DNA of 52,633 bases from Chloroflexota bacterium. GTDB taxonomy: Bacteria; Chloroflexota; Anaerolineae; J102. The notes beneath the pieces were generated by a model. It was not told where the DNA came from. It worked only from the letters and a program-made list of their open reading frames with translations, and did no database searches. Below are positions 34,913-43,974 of the stretch, piece by piece (within the stretch, counting starts at the first letter, position 1; every line of letters begins with the position of its first letter). Location of the stretch: the NCBI GenBank assembly GCA_013151415.1, contig JAADII010000107.1, positions 1 through 52,633 on the forward strand, read 5' to 3'. Made by a program: the position numbers and the translations under genes.

Positions 34913-35341
34913 CTATCCTATTCGTTCGAGAAATTCCCGCACTGTAAGAATGGGGATGCCACGATATGAACGCAGGGTCAAAAGATGCCGATCGCCACTA
35001 ACTATACAATCGGCCATGCCATCGACGGCGCAGGCCAACACGACTTCATCGGACGGATCGTCTGGAATCGCTCCGCTTACGTCGGCATGGCCTGGTACGA
35101 GCAAGGTTTCGTTGTGTAACAGATTCACCAGATCTTCAATGTCTTCGTCGGTGAATGCATATTTTCGTCGAATGCGTGGATAGTTCAAAGTGGACTGCAC
35201 TTCTGCAATAATGGACGGTGAAATAACCAACAGAAACTGGCGCTCTTTCCAGGCATCTATTACTTGCGCCGGCAATCCTTTTTTGATGAGCAAGCTGCTA
35301 ACGAATACATTGGTGTCAAGCACCACGCGAAGCATATCCAT
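34913..35341 (-). CDS. PIN-domain toxin (VapC-like, COG1569 type)
   Basis: This complete 142-residue PIN domain has VVLDTNVFVSS (about 6-16, first Asp), a conserved Glu in PSIIAEVQSTL (about 47), DPSDEVVLACAVDG (about 94-107) and SGDRHLL (about 115-121), so all four acidic residues of the nuclease site are present. The family cleaves RNA; the exact target varies. The gene overlaps the 3' end of the antitoxin gene by 26 nt in the same direction, the usual toxin-antitoxin layout. Compare the truncated homologue at 39445-39657. Confidence 0.88.
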   Translation of the reverse strand: MDMLRVVLDTNVFVSSLLIKKGLPAQVIDAWKERQFLLVISPSIIAEVQSTLNYPRIRRKYAFTDEDIEDLVNLLHNETLLVPGHADVSGAIPDDPSDEVVLACAVDGMADCIVSGDRHLLTLRSYRGIPILTVREFLERIG

Positions 35342-35603
35342 TCCTCACGGCAGCGATGGCTTCGGCGACATCTTTTTCCACTTCATCGGGCGGCGCGTCA
35401 GGCAATTTGCTGCGAATCCGCTCTAGCACCTGAAAACGCGCCTCTCGTTCGGCAATCATACGTTCGTACATGGTCACCGGAATGACGGCGGCAATTGGCT
35501 TGCCAGACTGTTCAATGATTACTTCTTCGTTACTGTCATGAACGTTATCGAGTAGGTGTGAAAACTGATTTTGGGCTTGGCGAGCGCCGATCCGAACAGG
35601 CAT
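35316..35603 (-). CDS. Phd/YefM-family antitoxin
   Basis: This 95-residue protein has an N-terminal PVRIGARQAQNQFSHLLD (about 2-19) followed by EEVIIEQSGKPIAAVIPV (about 27-44), the standard Phd/YefM DNA-binding fold. A helical C-terminal tail (about 48-95) would wrap the PIN toxin. The second ATG (35603) is preferred because GGAGG sits 6 nt upstream. The antitoxin likely represses its own promoter; a TATACT sequence in the 60 nt upstream could be the -10. It overlaps the toxin gene. Confidence 0.87.
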   Translation of the reverse strand: MPVRIGARQAQNQFSHLLDNVHDSNEEVIIEQSGKPIAAVIPVTMYERMIAEREARFQVLERIRSKLPDAPPDEVEKDVAEAIAAVRNGYASRGA

Positions 35604-35701
35604 CATTCACCTCCATCAAAAACTTGATTGTTTGTCCAGTATAGCATACGCACGACCTAGACGTCTATTTGCCTCGCCGCACTCTCCACCCATATCGCGT
35701 C

Positions 35702-36319
35702 ATGGCCCTATCCATTATTCAGGACAAGAGCGCGCTCGGCCCCGCACCCGACCGGATGCGATGGGACGAACGCTATCGAGCCGGACACCACGCGGAAAGA
35801 AGCGAGATCAGCTCCTGGGTGCTGGAACAGGCTCGTTATTTCACAGGCGGTCGCGCGCTGGATGTGGCCTGCGGCGCGGGGCGGCATTCGCTGTGGCTGG
35901 CGTCCCTGGGCTATGATGTGGATGCGGTGGACCTGAGCGGCGAGGCGTTGAAAAAGCTGGCTCGCGAGGCCGAAAAAGGGGGTTTCGAAGACCGCATCCG
36001 CATCATTCAGGCCGACCTCACCGTGTGGCGACCTCCCGCCGGGCAATATGACCTGGTGTTCGTGGTGCGTTACCTCAATCGCGATCTGTTCCCGGCCCTC
36101 ATCGCGGCCTGTCGCTCCGGCGGCCTCCTCCTCTATCGCACCTTTCACACCGACCTGCTCCGTCTCCGACCTGAATTCAATCCCGAACATCTTCTGGAAC
36201 CGGGCGAATTGTTCCGCGCGTTCGCTTCATTCGAAATCCTGGCCTATGAAGAACGGCGCTGGCATGAAGGCTGCGATTCGCCCCTCTGCTGCACCAGCTC
36301 GATCCTGATTCGGATATAG
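35702..36319 (+). CDS. SAM-dependent methyltransferase (class I)
   Basis: This 205-residue protein starts at ATG 35702; an earlier start adds only a basic 11-residue tail. It has motif I ALDVACGAGRHSLWLASLGYDVDAVDLS (about 52-79), then IRIIQADLTVW (about 100-110) and YDLVFVVRYLNRDLFPAL (about 117-134). The VRYLNR segment is typical of a branch related to tellurite-resistance TehB-like methyltransferases. It ends in WHEGCDSPLCCTSS, with three Cys of unknown role. The substrate is unknown. It stands divergently from the toxin-antitoxin pair and just upstream of the M24 peptidase. Confidence 0.8.
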   Translation: MALSIIQDKSALGPAPDRMRWDERYRAGHHAERSEISSWVLEQARYFTGGRALDVACGAGRHSLWLASLGYDVDAVDLSGEALKKLAREAEKGGFEDRIRIIQADLTVWRPPAGQYDLVFVVRYLNRDLFPALIAACRSGGLLLYRTFHTDLLRLRPEFNPEHLLEPGELFRAFASFEILAYEERRWHEGCDSPLCCTSSILIRI

Positions 36320-36345
36320 CTCACGGATTCTCTCCTAACAAACTC

Positions 36346-37596
36346 ATGCGCTCTGAACTTCCATCTCTCATGAACGACCGCGACCTCGATGCAATCGTGG
36401 TTGTGGGCAACACCGACCAATGCACTGACCTCGTCTATCTGGTTGGCGGTGGTCTCGAAGGCGCGGCCTACATCTGGCCCCGCGACCGCGATCCCGCGCT
36501 GTTCGTCAGCCCTTTAGAGCGCGAGACGCCCGCGGCCGGCCGGGCGACCGTGCGTTTGTGGAGCGAATACGACCTCCGCGAATACATGGCCCTGCACGAA
36601 GGGGACCGCTTGAAAGCGGTCGTGGCCCAATGGAGCGATATTCTGCGCGACCTGGGCGTCGAGGGTCGGGTCGCGTTCTATGGCCAGGGCCAGACTCATC
36701 GCATCCCTTTCGGCGGCATCGGCTCAGGCCATGTCTTTCTCACAGCCCTGGCCGAGGCGAACCCGCATCTCGAAATCACCGGTGAGGTGGGGGCGACCAT
36801 CTTCGGCCGCGCGCGAGAAACCAAGGACGAGACCGAATTGGCTGCACTGCGTCGCGCGGGCGAGTTGGCCGGTCGGGTGGTGGAGAATGTCTTCGACTTC
36901 CTTTCCTCGCATCGCGCCGCGCAAGATGTGTTGGTGAAATCGGATGGCTCGCCCCTCACCATCGGCGATGTGAAGACCTTTATCCGCCTGGAAACAGCCC
37001 GCCTCAACCTGGAAGAGGTGCATGAAAACATCTTTTCGCAGGGCCGCGACGCGGGCGTGCCCCACAATCGCGGTCAATACGACATGCCCCTTCGAGTGGG
37101 CCAGACCATCATCTTCGATTATTTTCCGCGCGACCGCGAGAGCGGCTATTTCCACGACATGACGCGCACCTTTTTCCTGGGCCATGCGCCCGACGACCTG
37201 GCCGAACGCTGGCGACAGGTGAAAACCATCTTCGACCGGGTTCTCCAATCCTTGCAAGTGGACCAGCCGTGCAGCAAATATCAGGAAATGACATGCGATT
37301 ATTTCGAGTCGTTGGGTTATCCCACCACGCGCAGCGATCGCAAGACCACGGTGGGATATGTGCATGGTCTGGGCCACGGCATCGGCCTGGATATCCACGA
37401 AGGCCCGGCCCTGATTTCCATGCCCGGATATGAGGCCGCGCTCAAGCCGGGTCATGTCGTCACCGTTGAGCCGGGTCTCTATTATCCTGAAGATGGTTGG
37501 GGCGTGCGCCATGAGGATAGCGTCGCGTTCGACGTGGACGGCCGCTTGCTCAATCTGACCACCGCGCCCCATCTTATGGTCGTTCCCGTGCGATGA
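36346..37596 (+). CDS. M24-family metallopeptidase (Xaa-Pro aminopeptidase-like)
   Basis: This 416-residue protein has a creatinase-like N-terminal domain (1-150) and a pita-bread catalytic domain. The metal ligands of the M24 family are visible: Asp in FDYFPRD and Asp in YFHDMTRTF (about 252-270), His in YVHGLGHGIGLDIHEGP (about 340-356), Glu in VTVEPGLYYPED (about 374) and Glu in GVRHEDSVAF (about 390). It would remove N-terminal residues next to proline from peptides in the cytosol; no signal peptide is seen. Its stop overlaps the start of the wall-protein gene (ATGA), so the two are translated together, a linkage I cannot explain. Confidence 0.88.
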   Translation: MRSELPSLMNDRDLDAIVVVGNTDQCTDLVYLVGGGLEGAAYIWPRDRDPALFVSPLERETPAAGRATVRLWSEYDLREYMALHEGDRLKAVVAQWSDILRDLGVEGRVAFYGQGQTHRIPFGGIGSGHVFLTALAEANPHLEITGEVGATIFGRARETKDETELAALRRAGELAGRVVENVFDFLSSHRAAQDVLVKSDGSPLTIGDVKTFIRLETARLNLEEVHENIFSQGRDAGVPHNRGQYDMPLRVGQTIIFDYFPRDRESGYFHDMTRTFFLGHAPDDLAERWRQVKTIFDRVLQSLQVDQPCSKYQEMTCDYFESLGYPTTRSDRKTTVGYVHGLGHGIGLDIHEGPALISMPGYEAALKPGHVVTVEPGLYYPEDGWGVRHEDSVAFDVDGRLLNLTTAPHLMVVPVR

Positions 37597-39125
37597 CGAC
37601 GATTTCCCCGTCCGACGAAGCCCCCGAATCCCAGCCCCGCCGCCCCCTGCGGCCCCGAAAAGCGTTGTTGGTCGCGGCGGGCCTGGCGCTGGCGTTGTTG
37701 TTGAGCGCGTGGCAATATCAGGACCGGTTGACGCCCATCACCATTGTGGTGGATGGCCGCGCCTATGCCACGCGCACGATCGCGCGCAGCGCCGACGAGG
37801 TGCTGGAGAGGGCGGGATTCTTGATTTTTCCGCATGATCGCGTGCTCGCGCCGCAGGGCGAGTTGGAACCCGGCGCGCGGATTGTGGTGGAGCGAGCGCG
37901 GCCGGTTTGGGTGACCGAGGGAAACTCGGCCCCGCGTGCATATTACACCCTGGCTACAACCGTGGGCGAATTCCTGGCCGAGCAGAATCTGGCATTGGGA
38001 TGGAAGGACCGGGTGTGGGTGGAGGGCGTTCTCGTGGACGAAAACATGGCTTTGCCGGCCATCGAGTGGATCGAGCCGCCGGCCGGCTTGCCGCGCCGGC
38101 CCTGGGATTACCGGGCCAAGCCCATCGAGTTACGCATCGAACGCGCGATATCGGTGGTTCTGCTGGATGACGGGGCCGCGCCCGCGATGATCCGCACGCG
38201 GGGCAAGACCGTGGCCGATGCGCTGGCCGAAGGCGAGGTGGAGATTTTCCCCGGCGACGAGGTGTTTCCACCCCTCGATGCGGCCCTTCGGCCCGGCCAA
38301 CGCATCGTCATCCAACGCGCCACACCCATCCAAATCGTGGTGGACGGCGAAACCCTGGACATCCGCACCCGCGAAGAGACGGTGGCCGCGGCCTTGGCCG
38401 AGCAAGGGATCATGCTCTTCGGGCTGGATCGCGTATCCCCGCGACTGGATACTCCACTCCAAGACCACACTATTATCCGCATCACGCGCGTGCGCGAGGA
38501 TGTGATCTACGAAGATGAGCGCATCCCCTTCCAAACGGTGTGGAGGCCGGATGATGAGTTGCTCATCGACGAGCGTCGCATCGCGCAAAAAGGCGCGTTT
38601 GGCCTGCTGCGACGCCGCTATCGGGTGCGATATGAGGATGGCGAGGAAGTGGAACGCGCGCTGGAGGCCGAGTGGGTGGCGGTCGAGCCGCAAAACAAGG
38701 TGATCGCTTATGGCCGCAAGATCATCCCCCGCACCCTGGAAACGCCCGAGGGAACCATCACCTACTGGCGTAAGATTCGCGCCTACACCACATCTTACAG
38801 TCCCAGGCGTTCGGGCACGCCCAGATCCGCGCCCTGGTACGGCCGCACGCGGCTGGGCATGAAGCTGACCAAAGGCGTGGCCGCGGTCGATCCTTCGGTG
38901 ATCAACATGCAGCAGAAAATGTATATTCCCGGATACGGCATCGCCATTGCCGGCGACACGGGCGGGGGCGTGCGCGGCCGCTGGGTGGATTTGGGCTACG
39001 ACGACGATAATTATCGCTCGTGGCACTGGTGGAGCGATGTTTACTTGCTTTGGCCCCCGCCTCCCAGCTACGCGATTCGGTATGTGCTTCCCAACTGGCC
39101 CACTTTTCCCGATAAGAGACGATGA
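37593..39125 (+). CDS. DUF348/G5/3D-domain cell-wall protein (YabE-like)
   Basis: This 510-residue protein has an N-terminal membrane anchor (about 24-42) after a Pro/Arg-rich tail. Three ubiquitin-like DUF348 repeats follow (about 48-95, 172-228 and 246-300, with PITIVVDGRAYATRT, TPIQIVVDGETLDIRT). Next is a G5-like domain (about 303-390) and a C-terminal 3D domain with catalytic Asp residues in GVAAVDPSVI and IAGDTGGGVRGRWVDLGYDDD (about 430-475). Relatives such as YabE and Rpf-like factors act as wall-lytic transglycosylases in peptidoglycan remodelling and resuscitation. In Firmicutes yabE neighbours ksgA; here ksgA follows about 530 nt downstream, which fits that conserved context. Confidence 0.88.
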   Translation: MTTISPSDEAPESQPRRPLRPRKALLVAAGLALALLLSAWQYQDRLTPITIVVDGRAYATRTIARSADEVLERAGFLIFPHDRVLAPQGELEPGARIVVERARPVWVTEGNSAPRAYYTLATTVGEFLAEQNLALGWKDRVWVEGVLVDENMALPAIEWIEPPAGLPRRPWDYRAKPIELRIERAISVVLLDDGAAPAMIRTRGKTVADALAEGEVEIFPGDEVFPPLDAALRPGQRIVIQRATPIQIVVDGETLDIRTREETVAAALAEQGIMLFGLDRVSPRLDTPLQDHTIIRITRVREDVIYEDERIPFQTVWRPDDELLIDERRIAQKGAFGLLRRRYRVRYEDGEEVERALEAEWVAVEPQNKVIAYGRKIIPRTLETPEGTITYWRKIRAYTTSYSPRRSGTPRSAPWYGRTRLGMKLTKGVAAVDPSVINMQQKMYIPGYGIAIAGDTGGGVRGRWVDLGYDDDNYRSWHWWSDVYLLWPPPPSYAIRYVLPNWPTFPDKRR

Positions 39126-39227
39126 GCAGGCGTCGATGGGTTTGGATTGCTCAAGGCGGGCGGTTTGGGTATACTGGTTTTGATTGCATAAACCTTCAAG
39201 ACCACAGATACAAGGAAAAAGTGAGAC

Positions 39228-39455
39228 ATGTCGGCAACCACCATAACCATCCCGCTGGATACAGAAGTCGCCAGTTTATACGTCAATGCCCCCGGAGATG
39301 TCCAGAAAAAGGTTCAGTTGTTGCTGCGCTTGTGGCTTCGCGACCTCGTTATGCCCACGCGCTCGCTCCCGGAGATCATGGACGAAATTAGTGAAAAAGC
39401 GCAAAATCGCGGACTAACCCCTGATATTCTGGAATCTCTGTTAAATGATGAGTAG
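39228..39455 (+). CDS. Putative antitoxin of a PIN-type toxin module
   Basis: This 75-residue protein begins SATTITIPLDTEVASLYVNAP and continues with an amphipathic LQKKVQLLLRLWLRDL-like region (here VQKKVQLLLRLWLRDL). It ends with GLTPDILESLLNDE, typical of small antitoxins paired with COG1569 PIN proteins. The stop overlaps the first codons of the PIN frame by 11 nt, which supports the pairing. AAGGA lies 11 nt before the ATG. Because its partner is truncated, this antitoxin may be an orphan. Confidence 0.7.
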   Translation: MSATTITIPLDTEVASLYVNAPGDVQKKVQLLLRLWLRDLVMPTRSLPEIMDEISEKAQNRGLTPDILESLLNDE

Positions 39456-39657
39456 TCTGCGTTTTGTTCTTGACACCAATGTTGTGATCAGCGCTTTGCT
39501 TCTCAAGCACTCGGTGTCTCGACGGGCTTTTGATAAAGCGAGAGAAAGGGGAGTGTTTCTGATTTCGGAAGCCACCGTTCAAGAGCTCAATGACGTCTTA
39601 AAACGCAAGAAACTTGATCTTGACGCCAGCTCAGTTCATGGAAAGCTTCGGCAGTGA
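39445..39657 (+). pseudogene. Truncated PIN-domain toxin remnant
   Basis: This 70-residue frame has a clear PIN start: LRFVLDTNVVISALLLKHSV (first Asp) and LISEATVQELNDVL with the conserved Glu. It then stops at 39657, whereas a full PIN domain needs about 135 residues and two more acidic motifs, as in the intact copy at 34913. The stop overlaps the GTG start of ksgA (GTGA). The missing half has been deleted, with ksgA sequence following directly. Without the C-terminal Asp residues it should be catalytically dead. Confidence 0.75.
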
Positions 39658-40511
39658 CTGAAGATGCATTCGTCCCTAAAAGCCTCTTACCACGCCTACG
39701 AGAGCGTGGTCTCGCCCCGCGCAAGGGACTGGGACAACACTATCTCACCGACCCCAACATCTTGCGGGCCATTGTGGACGCGGCCGAATTGCCCGAAGAC
39801 GCGGTGGTCATCGAGGTGGGGCCGGGGCCGGGGACCCTGACGGCCGCGTTGTTGCCGCGCGTGGGCCGTCTCATCGCCATCGAACTGGACGACGCGCTCG
39901 CGCCCCTTTTGGCCGAACATTTTCGCGACCAGCCCCATTTCCATCTCATCCACGGCGACGCGCTGAAAATCGCGCCGCGAGACGCGCTGGAGCAGACCGG
40001 CGGGCTTGCGCCCTATTATGTGGTGGCCAACCTGCCTTATTATATAAGCGCAGCTTTATTGCGTCATTATCTCGAGGCCGATCCCCGCCCCGAGCGCATG
40101 GTGGTCACCGTGCAATTGGACGTGGCCCGCCGCATCGCGGCCCGCCCGCCGCAGATGAGCCTGCTTGCGGTTGCGGTGCAGGTCTACGCCGAACCGCGCA
40201 TTGTGCGCCGTTTGCCTCCCGGCGCGTTCACGCCGCCGCCCAAAGTGCATTCTGCGGTGCTGCGCCTTGATCCTTTGCCCGAACCCCGCATCGCGACCGA
40301 GGAGCGGGATCGTTTCTTTGCGGTTGTGCGCGCGGGGTTTGGTCAGAAGCGCAAAACCTTGCGCAATAGCCTGGCCGCGGGGCTGGGCCTATCGAGCGAT
40401 CGTCTCGAGGCTGCGTTCGCGGCGGTCGGCGTCCGCCCGTCCCAGCGAGCGCAGGAATTGGGCGTGAGCCAGTGGGTGGCGCTGGCGCGAGCGCTGCGCA
40501 GGACGGGATGA
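39654..40511 (+). CDS. ksgA: 16S rRNA dimethyladenosine transferase
   Basis: This 285-residue RsmA/KsgA family protein has GLGQHYLTD (about 25-33), VIEVGPGPGTLTAALLPRV (about 48-66, SAM motif I), LIAIELDDALAPLL, and NLPYYISAALLRHYLE (about 122-137, the NLPY catalytic motif). VPPGAFTPPPKVHSAVLRL appears here as RLPPGAFTPPPKVHSAVLRL (in parts). It dimethylates A1518 and A1519 in 16S rRNA. The GTG start at 39654 overlaps the stop of the truncated PIN frame and has only a weak ribosome site, so coupling to that remnant frame is possible. A few more N-terminal residues may have been lost with the rearrangement. Confidence 0.93.
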   Translation: MTEDAFVPKSLLPRLRERGLAPRKGLGQHYLTDPNILRAIVDAAELPEDAVVIEVGPGPGTLTAALLPRVGRLIAIELDDALAPLLAEHFRDQPHFHLIHGDALKIAPRDALEQTGGLAPYYVVANLPYYISAALLRHYLEADPRPERMVVTVQLDVARRIAARPPQMSLLAVAVQVYAEPRIVRRLPPGAFTPPPKVHSAVLRLDPLPEPRIATEERDRFFAVVRAGFGQKRKTLRNSLAAGLGLSSDRLEAAFAAVGVRPSQRAQELGVSQWVALARALRRTG

Positions 40512-40538
40512 CGAGGCGGTCTCTGACCAGCCGCGTCT

Positions 40539-41717
40539 TCATCGCCAGGTGGCGGTGTAAGGATGTTCGCCGCGAAGGGATTCACCCCGTTCAAATCGAT
40601 CCGCCGCGAACGAGCGAATGTCTACGGTTTGGGGCGCGCCGTCCAACATCCATTCGCTCAGACACAATCCAATAGCGGGTGCGATCTTGAACCCTGTGCC
40701 GCTATGGCCGCAATCCAGCCAAAAACCATCCGGTCCGGCTGGGCCCAAGAGCGCGTGCTGATCCGATGAAAGGCCGTCATAGCCTTTGTGCGCGCTGTGC
40801 AATGAGCCTTCCTCCATCACCGGAATGCGGCGACAAATGCGGTCCACGGCTCGTTCGACAAAACCGGGGTGCGCGTGGTCTGTGTCGCCGTCGGGGTCTT
40901 CACCCAGAGGATTTCCGCTTTCCAAGCCGACCAAAGTGAGACCGCCCTGCTCGGGTCGGAAATACATTTCGTTGATATCGTCGATGACCGTGGGATGCGC
41001 GGGGCCGATGACCTGGGGGCGGCGGATAAACATAACATCGTGACTCCAACTGATGATGGGCAAATCCAGACCAACCATGCGCCCAATGCGCTTGGCCCAC
41101 GCACCGGCCGCGTTGACCACCATCCCCGCCCGATACTCGTTTCCATCCGCGGTTTTCACCCCCTCCACCTTGCTGCCATCCGGACTAACCAAAATGTCGG
41201 TTACTGTTGCACGCGTCTTGAGAACGGCCCCGCGCTCGCGAGCTGCGTCCATCAGGCTCATGGCCGTGGCCGTGGGATCGGCATAGCCCGATTCGGGTTC
41301 GTATGCGGCTGCGCGGAAGTCATGAGCGGCCATGTATGGGGCCAGTCGTTTGATATCATCCGCGGTGACAAGCAAGGCGGGGATGCCGATTTCCTGCTGC
41401 ATTTGCACATTGGCCCGCAGGGCATCTTCGTATTTCGGTTCGACCAGACGGATGAAACCGGTGCGCACAAAGCCGCAGTCGCCGCCGACCATATCTTTCC
41501 AGTTGCGAAAATATTGAAAAGATTGCCACGCCAGCTCGCATTCAAGACGAAGATCATAATGCATGCGCACCAAGCCGCTAGAACGACCGGTTGCGCCCGC
41601 GGCTACGAAGGTTTTTTCCAGGACGAGGGAGCGGACGCCGCGCTTTGCGAGATGGAAAGCCAGGCTTGCACCATGCACGCCACCACCGATAATGATGACA
41701 TCTGTTGTATTTGACAT
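40539..41717 (-). CDS. FAD-dependent oxidoreductase of the DAO family (sarcosine oxidase beta-like)
   Basis: This 392-residue protein starts at ATG 41717; family members begin at this point (TDVIIIGGGVHGASLAFHLAKRG, about 5-27, the dinucleotide-binding fold). RSSGLVRMHYDL (about 46-57), the RAGMVVNAAGAWAKRIG stretch and the C-terminal LDCGHSGTGFKIAPAIG block (about 345-361) identify a DAO/GlpD-type amine oxidoreductase close to sarcosine oxidase subunit beta. It would oxidise a secondary amine or amino acid such as sarcosine, proline or an opine-like substrate. No alpha, gamma or delta subunit genes are adjacent, so it may be a monomeric oxidase or dehydrogenase. Confidence 0.85.
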   Translation of the reverse strand: MSNTTDVIIIGGGVHGASLAFHLAKRGVRSLVLEKTFVAAGATGRSSGLVRMHYDLRLECELAWQSFQYFRNWKDMVGGDCGFVRTGFIRLVEPKYEDALRANVQMQQEIGIPALLVTADDIKRLAPYMAAHDFRAAAYEPESGYADPTATAMSLMDAARERGAVLKTRATVTDILVSPDGSKVEGVKTADGNEYRAGMVVNAAGAWAKRIGRMVGLDLPIISWSHDVMFIRRPQVIGPAHPTVIDDINEMYFRPEQGGLTLVGLESGNPLGEDPDGDTDHAHPGFVERAVDRICRRIPVMEEGSLHSAHKGYDGLSSDQHALLGPAGPDGFWLDCGHSGTGFKIAPAIGLCLSEWMLDGAPQTVDIRSFAADRFERGESLRGEHPYTATWR

Positions 41718-41822
41718 AAAGATGATCCTGGGAGGAGATTGCCCCTCCACCGTCGGCTCGTGCCAGATTGCGTTTTGAACGCCCTCGTTGCCATGAGTGG
41801 AATGATATTGGAAATTGATTTA

Positions 41823-42293
41823 TTATCGTTGTGCCGGGCCTGCGGTGGGAGGGAGAAAGGGATTTTCGTAGGTGGGCGAGGGAGCTTGAATAGGCGTGGG
41901 AAGTGGCGGTCGGGTGTAGATGCGAGCGGGCGTCGCGCTTTGTCGGTAGCGCCAGCCCAAAACCAATAGCGCCAAAAGCACCAAAATGGGGACCAGGCGC
42001 GCCAATCGCCGCGCCAGAGGACGACGCCAGGGGAGATCGGGCAGATCGGGTCGTTGACGCGGTGGTGGGAGCGGCTCGACGCGCACGCCCGTGATGTAGG
42101 CGGGCAATGGGCGGTCGGCCTGACGCCGATAACGTGAACATTGTTCGAAGCGTCCTGTCAGGCAAAAGCGCGTCTGTTGGCTACGCGGGAGATGTATGGA
42201 CGCGGCCAGGATGCAATGATTGCCCTCGCCCGGCGTCTCGTCAGGCTGAGGTCCATATCTCCCGCGCAAATATGGGCAAAATGTTTGCGTCAT
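41823..42293 (-). CDS. Single-span membrane protein with Cys-rich N-terminal motif
   Basis: This 156-residue protein starts at ATG 42293. The N-terminus has CPYLRGRYG (Cys at 6), GNHCILA (about 27), QTRFCLTG (about 44) and FEQCSRY (about 52). This CP-L...HC...Q..CL...C arrangement of four cysteines recalls the short N-terminal domain seen ahead of LysM and other modules in Chloroflexota proteins, possibly metal-binding. A basic Pro/Arg stretch precedes one membrane span (about 103-115, LVPILVLLALLVLGW). A Pro/Thr-rich tail (PTPIQAPSPT) would be outside. It lies 32 nt downstream of plsC on the same strand. No function is known. Confidence 0.62.
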   Translation of the reverse strand: MTQTFCPYLRGRYGPQPDETPGEGNHCILAASIHLPRSQQTRFCLTGRFEQCSRYRRQADRPLPAYITGVRVEPLPPPRQRPDLPDLPWRRPLARRLARLVPILVLLALLVLGWRYRQSATPARIYTRPPLPTPIQAPSPTYENPFLPPTAGPAQR

Positions 42294-42325
42294 GATGATC
42301 AATCAAATCGTCATAGATCTCAGAT

Positions 42326-42976
42326 TCATCCATACTCCCCGCGGCGTTCAGGAGGGAGGAGTTCCGCGATTTTGCGCATGATCATATCCGTGTAGATGTC
42401 CATATCGTGGGCGCGGGCCTGGCGCGCTTCGGGGGGCAGCTTGTAGGGTTCGCCCACGCGCATATGCACCACAGGTCGGTGTAAGCGCAGCCAATCCCGT
42501 TCCATGTTTTCGTGGCCCCAAATCGCGATGGGCACGATGGTGGCGTCGGTGCGGGCCGCGAGCCAGGCCGCGCCATCGTGCCCTTTACGCAGGATGCCGT
42601 CGTAGGAGCGCGTGCCTTCGGGCGCAACGCCCAAAACGGCGCCATTTTTCAGCGCGCGAATGGCCGCAAGTATGGCCTTTCGATCGATCTCGCCGCGGTG
42701 AACGAAGATGGCGTTGCCAAATGTTCGGAACAACCAGCCTAAGATGGGACGGGTCTCCCATTTCTCTGCGGCGAATGTGACCACAGGGGACTTGACATAA
42801 GCAAAGATGAAGACCACATCGCTCCACACCACATGATTGGGCGTGAGAATAGCGGGACCGGTTTCTGGAAAGTTTTCCAGACCCTGCGCATCCAGGCGAG
42901 TGAGGACGCGCAGCAAAAAGCGAGCGAGATATCGGCCCAGAATGACGATCAGGGGTTGACGCTGAGGTTGTGTCAT
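42326..42976 (-). CDS. plsC: 1-acyl-sn-glycerol-3-phosphate acyltransferase
   Basis: This 216-residue PlsC-family protein has the catalytic NHx4D motif as Asn47-His48...Asp53 (TPNHVVWSD) and the second motif in [12 protein letters not shown]-like form (here [14 protein letters not shown], about 93-106). The phosphate-binding PEGTRSYDG is near 120, followed by [12 protein letters not shown]. It transfers an acyl chain to lysophosphatidic acid in membrane phospholipid synthesis. The ATG overlaps the stop of the LysM lipoprotein gene (ATGA), so the two are cotranscribed. Confidence 0.9.
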   Translation of the reverse strand: MTQPQRQPLIVILGRYLARFLLRVLTRLDAQGLENFPETGPAILTPNHVVWSDVVFIFAYVKSPVVTFAAEKWETRPILGWLFRTFGNAIFVHRGEIDRKAILAAIRALKNGAVLGVAPEGTRSYDGILRKGHDGAAWLAARTDATIVPIAIWGHENMERDWLRLHRPVVHMRVGEPYKLPPEARQARAHDMDIYTDMIMRKIAELLPPERRGEYG

Positions 42977-43962
42977 GGTGTGGGGGTGGGCGTGAGCGCT
43001 CGTCGCGCACCGGCCGCGACCTCGACGCGGGTGACAGGGCCGCCAAGAGGAATGATGTCGATCTCGAAGTGCGTTTCGCCGCCGGGCGCAATAACGTTGT
43101 GTTCGGGTGCTAGTCGACGAAAGCCGACCACTTGCTCCAGGGCATCATAGAGCGTGACGACCACATAAACGCCCACTGCGTCTTCGGGCCCTATGTTGCG
43201 CACAATACCGCGCACGCTCTCGACGCGATAACGTCGGCTTTCACGAACAATGTTTGTCACTTCGAGATCGCGATAATAAAGCGCAAGAGGTGCAGGCGCT
43301 GCGCTGATGATGCGCGTTTTATAGGCGTCGAACGCGTCTGGCCGTTGGGTGAAGAGAACGCCAAAAGGCGAGCGGTCACCTGGGTCCAGAAGCTCCAATG
43401 CGGCCAGGGCTGTGTCTGTGATGAGAGCAGAGCCAGATGGGTCTAGCAGCGCGATTTCGATGGTCACGCCTTCGAGAGGGGTCTCGCCGCTGTTCATCAC
43501 TTCACCCAAAGCCCACAACCCGCGCCCAGGTTGATTGCCAAAATAGAGCTCACCGATTTTCACGGGCAGGGGCGTGGGGGTGGGCGTGGGAGAACCCGAA
43601 AGGATCTGGGCGTTCGGCTCAGTGGGAATGAAGAGCTGTTGACCCACGCGCAATGCGCGAGGATTGATAATGCCGTTGGCCTCCTGAATGGCCGAGACCG
43701 AGACGCCATAGCGTTGGGCTATGGCGATGAGGGTTTCGCCGCTCTGCACCGCGTGGACGATTGGCGTTGGGGAGATGGTGGGCGTAGGCGTGGGCGCTGG
43801 GGTGTAGGGTTCGGGGGTGGGTGTGGCCGGCGTTGCGGGAGTGGGGGTTGAGGTCGGGAGAGGAGTCGAAGTGGGGGTGTTTGTGGGCGGCGATGGCGTG
43901 GGTTTTGTGATCAGCTGTCCACATGCCGCCAACCACAGCGCGGTTATGAAAAGCGCGGCCAC
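42973..43962 (-). CDS. LysM-domain lipoprotein with FxLYD-like C-terminal domain
   Basis: This 329-residue protein is called from GTG 43962, 7 nt after AAAGG; the frame continues to ATG 44139, but that part is translated repeat sequence. A short hydrophobic signal ends in LAAC with Cys14 as the likely lipidated residue. Next come a low-complexity Pro/Thr linker (about 20-75, TPTPT repeats), a LysM domain (about 78-122, [20 protein letters not shown]) and a second Thr/Pro linker. The beta-sandwich tail has two repeated segments, [22 protein letters not shown] and [22 protein letters not shown], typical of FxLYD domains. It is probably attached to the membrane and bound to peptidoglycan. The signal lacks the usual positive N-terminus, so the true start is uncertain. 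Confidence 0.75.
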   Translation of the reverse strand: MAALFITALWLAACGQLITKPTPSPPTNTPTSTPLPTSTPTPATPATPTPEPYTPAPTPTPTISPTPIVHAVQSGETLIAIAQRYGVSVSAIQEANGIINPRALRVGQQLFIPTEPNAQILSGSPTPTPTPLPVKIGELYFGNQPGRGLWALGEVMNSGETPLEGVTIEIALLDPSGSALITDTALAALELLDPGDRSPFGVLFTQRPDAFDAYKTRIISAAPAPLALYYRDLEVTNIVRESRRYRVESVRGIVRNIGPEDAVGVYVVVTLYDALEQVVGFRRLAPEHNVIAPGGETHFEIDIIPLGGPVTRVEVAAGARRALTPTPTP

Positions 43963-43974
43963 TTGTAAACCTTT

